From NCBI GenBank assembly GCA_009777845.1, contig WRLD01000018.1, positions 1-58,121 of the forward strand: a stretch of 58,121 nucleotides of DNA, read 5' to 3'. Under the pieces are notes generated by a model, which was given only the letters and a program-made list of their open reading frames with translations, searched no databases and was not told the origin of the DNA. The position numbers were made by a program, and so were the translations under genes. The DNA comes from Defluviitaleaceae bacterium (GTDB taxonomy: Bacteria > Bacillota > Clostridia > Lachnospirales > WQUN01). Shown in pieces: positions 32,501-39,600 of the stretch (position 1 is its first letter; each line of letters begins with the position of its first letter).

Positions 32501-35315
32501 TAGGCCCTGCCTTTATTTCAAGGGCTGTGGGCGGCGGCGGCTCTAGCTCGGGAATGTCCTCGATTACTAGATAATCGAACAAGCTCCACGGCGTTTCTCC
32601 GCCCAACACAGGGCTTCCCACATATCCCCAGTCGTTTAGGCGTACGTTCATAAAGTAAATGCCTGGGAAGTGGAAATCCCTACGCATATGCTGCGGCGGC
32701 GGCGGAATACGGTGAAGCCGCACGGAGTTTGTGATTATGTCAATGGAAGCAATCAGAACATTCTCGCCGATAGATGGGTCGGGGCGCGGAATGACCTCCT
32801 GCCAGCCGACTACGCTGTCACGGTTCAAAATGGGGTGCGGCGTAGGTATTTCGCCTTGATAACGCGGCGGTATAAAGTCACTGCTGTCTAAATAGCGTAC
32901 CTCTACTCTGTCGGTCAGGTACGTGCCGTCCTCGCCCATAACTCGGCGTATTTCCATATCTACATACAGATATTCCATATGCTGGGTTTCGCCGTCCTTA
33001 ATCATGGCTTGCGTTTCGGGTGAGGTAGAAATACCCACAACGTAGCTAACCTTTAACGCGGAACTAGACGTGCCAAAGGTATCGTCGGGGTGTCCCAAGC
33101 GCGCCATAATATCCGCAAAGGTCGCGATATTCCATTCTGCGGTAAAGCTAAGCTCACCTGCCTGGAAGCGGTCGAAGCCCTCGGCAGGCTCGCGCATAGG
33201 CTTGTGCAGTACGTTGGACACAGTAAAGCCGGACGGAATATCTATACGCGGCTCGCGGTTTGGCTGCCAACGTACTATTTGCGAATAAAGCATGTTGGGC
33301 GGCTCTGGCGGCAGAGGGAACGCCTGCGACATGGTTATTTGAAAGTCCCACGGCTCTATTATCATGGTAGGCAACGAGAAATAAACCTCGGTAGATGCCT
33401 CTGTCGCTAGGAACGGAGCGAAGCCGCGAGGGTCTGACGTGGTGACTAGCTGATAATAGCCTGTACGAATGGTATGGCCGCGATTGAGTGAGGTTACGGC
33501 TAGATTGTACGGCGTAGCGATAATAACCTCGCGCCCAAGCAAGGTATCAAACCTAAAGTCTAGGAACGTGTAAATAGGCTCGTCATAGGAGGCTATTTGC
33601 CTTTCTGACGTGGTAATAAAGTTGGTGGCGGCTTCACCTGCCGAAAGCGACAAAAGTCCGCGTTCGTAGGCTATGCTGGAGCTTAGTCCGCCCACCTTTA
33701 TGCGTACGCGGTCGGCTTGCTCCGCGTCCGTTCTATGGAGCAACGAAACATCTCGCAGGGTCATTTCCACTGGAGGGCTTCCTGCCACAAGCGCTCTGTC
33801 CTCACGAGGGGTAAGCGTAGCTTCCCATACGTTAGCGACCGAGCCTTGGTTTTCGTTATTGTCGCCTGCAAAGTTTGGCATATCGGCTAGGGGTACGCGT
33901 ACCTCGAAATCCTCGGGCGTAGGCGCGCCGCCTACCATAAGCATTAGCGATACGCCTAGCTGTTTGCCTATGGTGTGCTTGTCGGTGAGTATATGCTCGG
34001 TAAAGCCGCCTGTGGTTTCGTCAAAGAAGCCTGGCAGATTAAAGCGAATATCAAGCCCCAAATTTAGCCCGTCCTCGCCGCCTGCCGCAGGAGCGGCACG
34101 CAAGCCATTATCAGCTTCGGCGGTCATATCTAGCCGTTCGGTGTTATATATAGGAAAGGGCGCGTGCAGGTTGCTTGCTGTAGCTGTGCCTGTGCCTTGC
34201 TCGTATATTCCTGCTAGATTAGACGGATTTGTGTTTATTTCGTCTATTAGCTCGTTATGCGCGTACGGTATAGATACTAAATGTGTGCGGTCGATGCCGA
34301 TAAACGCGTAGATTTTGCCGTTTACGGTGTTTGGGATTTCGTTGGCGGAAACGTAGGCGTTGCCTGCGGGGATTAGACCGCTTGCGTTACCTCTTACGTA
34401 GCTGTTGATATTCGTCAAGCCTTCATAGCGTTCCAGTGTAAAATCGTGGATATTTCCTGTGGTTAGAATATTTTCGGCGTAGAAATAAAACTGGCCGCCC
34501 TCCCAGCGGAAGTGCATGGTTCTGTCCGATACCTTGAACGAGTAGCCGTAGCCCTCGTCTATATTGAAGCTAGGTGTAAGCCAGTTGTAATGCTCTGTGT
34601 CAAACTCGTCCTCGGAGGCTAGCTCGGGCAGCGAACGCGCGTTGGGGTTATTTGGATAGCTTGGGTAAACAGCGGTAAAGAGTGTGCCTGTATCGTCTGG
34701 GTCAAAGCGAAGCCTATCATTTACGCGGTTTAGCTGTGTGGTAGGGCGTGTGTCTTGTACAGGAAAGTTTCTATTATTTGTGGACAAATAGGCTGTAGCT
34801 GTTTCAAAGGTGTTTAGCCCAGGCACAAAAATTTGATAGTTGGGCATTTCCATTTCGCGCCTTATGGGGTCGCTGATATGCACGTATCTTACACCGCCGC
34901 CGTCAGCAATAGGCACAAATATGTCATAATTTACCATAAGCCCTGCGCCCTCGCCAAAGCCCGTGATACGGCGTAGGGAAAGCTCGTGGCGGTTGCCGTG
35001 TTCGTCAAAATAACGCAGAACCTGCATAAATTCCGTTCCGCCAGGCGGCGTTAGCACAGGCCAGTTAAGTAAAATATTGCCGTCAGGCACTGTTCCCATT
35101 AAAAAGTTCGGCCGTCCTGCCGCAGGAACAAGCGAAGCATTAAAGGACGCTCTAAGCTCGCCGTCAAACGCCGTGCCAGGCAAGCCGACACCAAGCCCCC
35201 CAGACGGCAGAGGGTCATTCGCGAGCGCGACCGCAGGCGGCACGATAAAGACCGCCAGTATGTTCAAGAAAATTATACACGCTAGGTATAGACTGATTCT
35301 TTGTTTAATAAGCAT
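29496..35315 (-). CDS. Giant secreted fibronectin-III protein with SLH-like C-terminus (2)
   Basis: 1939 residues, beginning with a signal peptide (MLIKQRISLYLACIIFLNIL...ALA). The first third is beta-rich without a recognised family. Fibronectin type III-like domains are clearest near residues 1380-1480 (KTMALVSWTHQDMDLVLDG...YQMRVRLRDMS). The C-terminal 130 residues contain degenerate SLH-like repeats (LISWQEAVAVTMALYEHRT and YAQAVRAAFELGVVSD), as in the 23236 protein. GGGGGT lies 6 bases before the ATG. It probably forms a cell-surface layer or scaffold; neither cohesin nor enzyme signature was seen. Confidence 0.8.
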   Translation of the reverse strand: MLIKQRISLYLACIIFLNILAVFIVPPAVALANDPLPSGGLGVGLPGTAFDGELRASFNASLVPAAGRPNFLMGTVPDGNILLNWPVLTPPGGTEFMQVLRYFDEHGNRHELSLRRITGFGEGAGLMVNYDIFVPIADGGGVRYVHISDPIRREMEMPNYQIFVPGLNTFETATAYLSTNNRNFPVQDTRPTTQLNRVNDRLRFDPDDTGTLFTAVYPSYPNNPNARSLPELASEDEFDTEHYNWLTPSFNIDEGYGYSFKVSDRTMHFRWEGGQFYFYAENILTTGNIHDFTLERYEGLTNINSYVRGNASGLIPAGNAYVSANEIPNTVNGKIYAFIGIDRTHLVSIPYAHNELIDEINTNPSNLAGIYEQGTGTATASNLHAPFPIYNTERLDMTAEADNGLRAAPAAGGEDGLNLGLDIRFNLPGFFDETTGGFTEHILTDKHTIGKQLGVSLMLMVGGAPTPEDFEVRVPLADMPNFAGDNNENQGSVANVWEATLTPREDRALVAGSPPVEMTLRDVSLLHRTDAEQADRVRIKVGGLSSSIAYERGLLSLSAGEAATNFITTSERQIASYDEPIYTFLDFRFDTLLGREVIIATPYNLAVTSLNRGHTIRTGYYQLVTTSDPRGFAPFLATEASTEVYFSLPTMIIEPWDFQITMSQAFPLPPEPPNMLYSQIVRWQPNREPRIDIPSGFTVSNVLHKPMREPAEGFDRFQAGELSFTAEWNIATFADIMARLGHPDDTFGTSSSALKVSYVVGISTSPETQAMIKDGETQHMEYLYVDMEIRRVMGEDGTYLTDRVEVRYLDSSDFIPPRYQGEIPTPHPILNRDSVVGWQEVIPRPDPSIGENVLIASIDIITNSVRLHRIPPPPQHMRRDFHFPGIYFMNVRLNDWGYVGSPVLGGETPWSLFDYLVIEDIPELEPPPPTALEIKAGPTPPVTTQPFMDVSYAIPTRAITAYLNTQYQVSTQITTNVYIGRFEDALMDTFFPFAPPPDHHIRRTLEPQYRPTRAYSIDFDDPRLGASYVGGRTELDLSNADIQRILRGEVTASEPDSGVIRITGVPLIQNMASTTGPALDIALQAGTPLNFAVNEGLTMEQSFTATRAILNSPSDFPVYLRLTNLDENSAYYIFTDMEIEKWLDETGEWQLFDEGENPAISTLTGVATDTTVGTPELPTVGDTDPTAPQVRVRDVEQMAASIYWGQYGLSFQERTDGVKVEWEMIRVQNGDRMTNDQLTSRNPIFTDVFNSLTSSPLRMGWVSDGKSLTHFTTTANQLIAEPNEGEDFEWYPQEVELRDKTLLPNNLYFYYVRTVRIEEAWDDQLQGYVATRSVSTWSEATVTTYPVSPPINLRQEDATGRAGYDGKTMALVSWTHQDMDLVLDGMGELFLFEYQIREGEDEWRSVVTISPNIMGRDRLLAGDSSRITFMLAGLQHSSVYQMRVRLRDMSSDETSLWSNIINIMTEIDEKESGLDGQVDNWLNYLRRKLEEILRQPYWTAQDSAWNNTFVYRPAEVFDGLMASAPDTAIPLHTQGASRTVYYIPTSAVLTANENRRGFSAAFGDMQLLFAPSFLNTGLNQPVMNMLRDIDARGSSLSDSFVRVTVDRTTLGEINSAPAITPSTTLSMEIVATNDKIRNIRSWDRTMLNTARDIVEDWLNDPIVQQGIRDLLISEAQNEEISDHIYHVIGRVEAEIREAVNEAMVTHTDGILAPARNIITDFNAPLHVVATNVTENMSVSGYRRVNNNWQFENLIEYAAGRAFVTHAVGTFAFSGRVVDIPDIETIPRGNVVVGIVARYGLEDLFGVNIDMKQNASRQMVVGSIARAAGIPRGSDAFAWANASLNVNMSSRNATGLISWQEAVAVTMALYEHRTSTPISTMRITNFANTAAMTLDTRYAQAVRAAFELGVVSDSARNPAGSVSIGEFLDMLTLLSGKVGV

Positions 35316-35329
35316 TTAAGTACCCCCAG

Positions 35330-35510
35330 TGGATTTTTATTCGAGATTTATACCATTGTCCGCTCATTGGGCGGGTAATGGTAGTAGGATAGCCTCGAAA
35401 GCCTGCGTTAAGGCTTTTCAGAGGTTGCCACGAAAGGGCATAGTAGCCCCACAAGTATTATATCGGCATTTTGTCGGGAAACATATAGAGAACATATGTT
35501 CGTGTGGGTT
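35330..35510. other. Intergenic hairpins upstream of tlpA
   Basis: About 180 bases without a gene. A hairpin with arms CCATTGTCCGC / GCGGGTAATGG lies at 35352-35380 and a second (GAAAGCCT / AGGCTTTTC) near 35396-35417. The text GCCTCGAAAGCC and AAAGGGCATAGTAGCCCC looks like a scrambled or decayed family A element. Confidence 0.4.
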
Positions 35511-35511
35511 G

Positions 35512-35540
35512 TTGCGTGGGGTTTTTGTGGGTGGTATACT
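35512..35540 (+). promoter_or_regulatory. Sigma-A promoter of tlpA
   Basis: TTGCGT (35512-35517), a 17-base spacer, TATACT (35535-35540), 22 bases before the tlpA start. Confidence 0.6.
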
Positions 35541-35562
35541 GGGGAATGGAAGTGGAGGGAGT

Positions 35563-36153
35563 ATGAAAAACATGAAAAAAATCCTAAAATTCGCGGCAAG
35601 CGCATTAGCCTTTATTTTTCTATTCGTATTCGTGTGGTGGTATTATGACAAGCTAGCCGAAACAGAAACAGAACAGCTAAATAACAGGCTCGCAGAAGCC
35701 CCAGCCCCCACCAAGGAACGAGAAAAAGCCCCCGATTTTTCGCTTACCGACAGTGACGGAAACGAAACCACGCTACATGAAATTCTAGCCGCGGGCAAGC
35801 CCACCGTAATCAATTTTTGGGCGAGCTGGTGTCCGCCCTGCCGCATAGAAATGCCAGACTTTGACAGCGCGTACGCACAGCTAGGCGAAAATGTACAATT
35901 TATAATGCTCAATCTAGTTGACGGCGTTCGCGAAACAAGAGCCGCCGCCACCCGCTTTGTAGCCGACAACGGCTTCAGCTTCCCCGTCTACTTCGACCTA
36001 AACCAAAGCGGCGCAGAAGCCTACGCCGTCCGCTCTATCCCCACCACAGTTTTTATTGACGAAAACGGCTATATCGCCAACACGGTGGTCGGGCTAATGG
36101 ACGAAAGACGATTGCTTGCAGAGCTTGAGGTTATTATGCGTACGGAGCAGTAA
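35563..36153 (+). CDS. Membrane-anchored thioredoxin-like protein (TlpA/ResA type)
   Basis: 196 residues: an N-terminal membrane anchor (residues about 12-28, FAASALAFIFLFVFVWW), then a periplasmic-type AhpC/TSA-TlpA thioredoxin domain starting APDFSLTDSDGNETTL. The redox motif is WCPPC in WASWCPPCRIEMPDF, and the cis-Pro segment is RSIPTTVFIDENG. Likely reduces disulfides outside the membrane, for example in cytochrome or spore maturation. I start at ATG 35563, where GGAGGG is 3-4 bases upstream; the ATG at 35572 is an alternative. The open frame extends to 35329, but the added residues are intergenic repeat. Confidence 0.92.
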   Translation: MKNMKKILKFAASALAFIFLFVFVWWYYDKLAETETEQLNNRLAEAPAPTKEREKAPDFSLTDSDGNETTLHEILAAGKPTVINFWASWCPPCRIEMPDFDSAYAQLGENVQFIMLNLVDGVRETRAAATRFVADNGFSFPVYFDLNQSGAEAYAVRSIPTTVFIDENGYIANTVVGLMDERRLLAELEVIMRTEQ

Positions 36154-36176
36154 AAAATTAGGGTAAAAAATCCGAT

Positions 36177-36205
36177 TTGACATTTTTTACTCTACCGTGT
36201 AAAAT
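36177..36205 (+). promoter_or_regulatory. Sigma-A promoter of tRNA-Leu
   Basis: TTGACA (36177-36182, perfect), a 17-base spacer and TAAAAT (36200-36205), about 40 bases before the tRNA. Confidence 0.85.
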
Positions 36206-36243
36206 CTCTTTGTTGTGCAAATTAAGCACAGCCACAACCACAA

Positions 36244-36326
36244 GCCCGAGTGGCGGAACGGCAGACGCGGCGGATTCAAAATCCGCTCATGGTGACATGG
36301 TGGGGGTTCAAGTCCCTTCTCGGGCA
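36244..36326 (+). tRNA. tRNA-Leu (CAA)
   Basis: Acceptor stem GCCCGAG/CTCGGGC with discriminator A and no encoded CCA. The anticodon stem GCGGA/TCCGC encloses the loop TTCAAAA, giving anticodon CAA (reads UUG). The long variable arm (CATGGTGACATG) and the T loop GGTTCAAGTC are those of a class II leucine tRNA. Confidence 0.95.
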
Positions 36327-36332
36327 ATAAAT

Positions 36333-36372
36333 TAGGCGAGGTGTTGTATACCCAACACCCCGCTTTTTTTAC
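36333..36372 (+). terminator. Intrinsic terminator after tRNA-Leu
   Basis: Stem GGTGTTG/CAACACC extended by a GCG/CGC clamp and followed by TTTTTTT. Confidence 0.85.
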
Positions 36373-36430
36373 ATTTTATCCCGCCCGGGATAGGGGCGAA
36401 ATATTTTTGTAGTTTTTTGTGTAGTTTTTG

Positions 36431-36459
36431 TTGCCTTACGGTAAAAACCTGTGTATACT
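36431..36459 (+). promoter_or_regulatory. Sigma-A promoter of the GH5 gene
   Basis: TTGCCT (36431-36436), 17 bases, TATACT (36454-36459). Confidence 0.6.
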
Positions 36460-36465
36460 CTATTA

Positions 36466-36696
36466 TGTGTACATATATAGGGAAAGGGGGCGGGGAATAA
36501 AGCGAAAGAACGAAAGAAGCGAAAGCAACAAAGGACAATAAAGGAAACAAAAAGCCTAGCGGGTTGCCTTATGTGTCAAGGACACCGAGAACGCCCATAA
36601 ACTCGTTTTTTGACAGATACGACAACTAAAACCACCAATCACCACAATCCACCAGTCTATAAATAAACCAAAAAAACATATAACAGGAGGGTACGC
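36466..36696 (+). promoter_or_regulatory. Long structured 5' leader of the GH5 gene, possible riboswitch
   Basis: About 230 bases lie between the predicted transcription start and the ATG. There is a repeated purine motif (GCGAAAGAACGAAAGAAGCG), a stem GCAAC/GTTGC whose 3' part reads AAAGCCTAGCGGGTTGCC, a GTGTC-AAG-GACAC hairpin, and CGAG...CTCG followed by TTTTTT. The AAAGCC...GGGTTGCC text recalls the 3' half of the class-I cyclic-di-GMP riboswitch, but the 5' half does not fit well. Function unresolved. Confidence 0.35.
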
Positions 36697-39600
36697 ATGA
36701 GTAAAACTAACCTAGCAAAGCGGTTTACGGCACTATTGCTCACGGTAGTAATGGTACTGTCACTGAACCCGATTACCGCGGCGGGCTTTTTGCCGTCTGG
36801 CGGCGAAATCGACCTCGCGCTGGAACAGCTACAGGAGCTTGAACATTCCCACGGAAGCAACGAAAACAACGACGGCGACCAATCACAGATCCTCGGCTTC
36901 TCCGACACCACAGACACCGCCGAATCACAGCTCCTAGGCTTCTCCGACACCGCGGACACAGACGAAGGCCCAGTCTACGACATGAGCGAGCAAGAGCTTT
37001 TTGGCTTCTCTAGCATAGAAATGAGCTGCGCGTTCTGCGTGGTAGAAAATATGGGGCCGGGCTGGAACCTCGGTAACACATTCGACTATACGCATATAGG
37101 TCACTCCAGCAGCTGCTCGCTTTGTATTCCTAACCCAAGCAGCCCGCCTAGCAGCTCAAACGGTACTGGAATATGGAACTGCGGCGGAACTACAAAATAC
37201 AGCGACCGAAGTGCCCAACAGCTAGAAACTCAATGGATTGGCGGCTCGACTAATGCAACCACCCAAGCCCTAATCACCAACGTATACAACGCAGGCTTTA
37301 GAACAATAAGAATACCAGTAACATGGTATAAGGCCACGGGCGGCCCGCCAAGCTGGACTATACGTGCAGACTACATGGCGCGTGTAAAAAACGTAGTAAA
37401 CTGGGCATACAACGCGGGCGTAGAAGGCGACCGCATGACCATTATACTTAATACCCACCACGAGGAGCTTATTTACAATGAATGGCTAGGAAATACCAAC
37501 ATCAGCCGTTCCCAAGCCTATATAACCAGAATTTGGGAGCAAATTTGTGCCGAATTTAACAATGGCTACGATGAACGTCTTATTTTCGAGGGGCTTAACG
37601 AGCCTCGCGTAAGAGGCGACTCCGCCGAATGGAACGGCGGCTCGTCAACGCACAGGACTAACCTAAACGCACTCGCACAAACCTTTGTAAACACCGTGCG
37701 CGCATCTGGCGGAAATAACCAATACAGAATGTTAATGGTACCCACCTACGCCGCAAGCGCGACGACTACCGCGCTAAACGGATTTGAACGCCCCAACGAC
37801 CCTACAGGCAATACCCCCAACAGAATAATCCTATCAGTTCACGCATACGAGCCTAATAACTTTGCGGGCGTAGGCAGCGGCCCACTCGTCCATACTTGGA
37901 CAGAAGCAAATGTTACCACCATGATGAACCGCGTTACAACTCGTGCAACCGCTCTAGGCGTACCCGTTGTATTCGGCGAATGGGGCGCGGTATCTCGTTC
38001 TTCCTCTACCAACGAAACCACAAGAGCAAACTACGCCTCATTCTACGCGCAGGAAGCCGCCCGCAGAGGGTTTTCACAGGTTTGGTGGGACAATGGTGCG
38101 ACCAATTCAAGCAACCATAACGCAATGGAGGGCAATTTCGGGCTATTCCACCGCCGCAGCGGCACATGGACTGGCACGCCTAGCGTACCCCACATGGGGC
38201 TTGTTTTCCCGAATATAACCAACGCAATCAGAGCGGGGCATACCGCAGGCATAGGGCAACGCGGCGCATCAAAATGCCAATGCCCAGTGATTCCCATATT
38301 CACCAGCCCCAACAACTTCTCCGTACAGCAGGGTACCGCCTCCAATATGCCGCTTACCGCAGACAGCGTTTCCGCTGTTACGTTCTCCTTCGGCACGCCT
38401 GCACCTCCCGCTGGCGTAACCATTTCGGGTACTCCTCCGCGCCTTAATGTCGCTTCCACCGTACCCAACGGCAGCTATGTATTCCAAATAAGAGCGACCA
38501 ACTCACAAGGTACAGCTACGCAGAGCTTCGCGCTGAATGTGTCTGCCACAGGTGCGCCGCGCGGCAGAAACTACAGAAACCTTACGCTTACCCCCCACCA
38601 TACCAACACTGGTATGCGCTTTACGTGGCATTCCGGCTCGCCCACTGGCGGCATAGAAATATGGCAGCAGGGACAGCCCGATACCATTCGCACAATCGCT
38701 TCTACTCGCACTGATTCCTTTGTAGTAGAAAGAACAGGCAGTGAGGGCGGCTTGGGCGATTACAACGTACATCAGCTAACCGTAACTAACCTATTGCCAA
38801 ATACCGTATATCAATATGTAGTAACCTGGGACGTAGGCAAATCCTCGCCCAAGACGTTCCGCACAGGCGGCGCGAATACGTTCCAATTCTTTGCCGTGGG
38901 CGATATACAAATCGGCACAGGCGGCATAGAATACGACCGCGAGGACTGGACAAACCTTATGTCCAACGCCGCCGCTATTTTCCCGCAGGCGCAGTTTATA
39001 TTGTCCGCAGGCGACCAGGTGTCGGAAGCGGTTATTGAAACTGGCGGCAATGCAAAAAGCCCAACGCCGCTACAGCTTAGGGGGGCGCAACGCCGCTTTG
39101 ACTCGGTTTTCTCGCCTAACCAAATGCACAGTCTGCCGTTCGCACCTGTGACAGGCAATCACGATGTCCAAAAAACTGGCTCCGCAGGGAACAATATGAA
39201 CCCGTTCCTATGGCACAGACACTATAACTTTACTAATATTTCGAGCGGCTCTAACGCAGAGGTGCGCCGTCACGCTTCCACTGACCTCGACACCGACGTG
39301 GAGTTTGACTACTGGTTTAGGTACGGCAACGTACTCTTTATTCAGCTAGATGGCGAAACGCCAAACTTCACTAGCACAAGCAGACGTACGTGGTTTGACA
39401 ATGTAGTTACAGCCAACGCGGACGCTACATGGCGCGTGGTTTCGTTCCACTATTCGCCGTATTCTGCCAATAGACCGTCCAACCAATCGCCAAAGCCTAA
39501 TATTATAGCCAACTGGATACCAGTATTTGAAGCAAACGATATTGACATAGTATTCAGCGGCCACGACCATGTCTATTCACGCTCGCACCATATGCGCAGG

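Noticed and set aside
35329..35562. N-terminal extension of the TlpA-like protein
   Set aside because: It covers the intergenic hairpins and the promoter; the membrane anchor starts at 35563.
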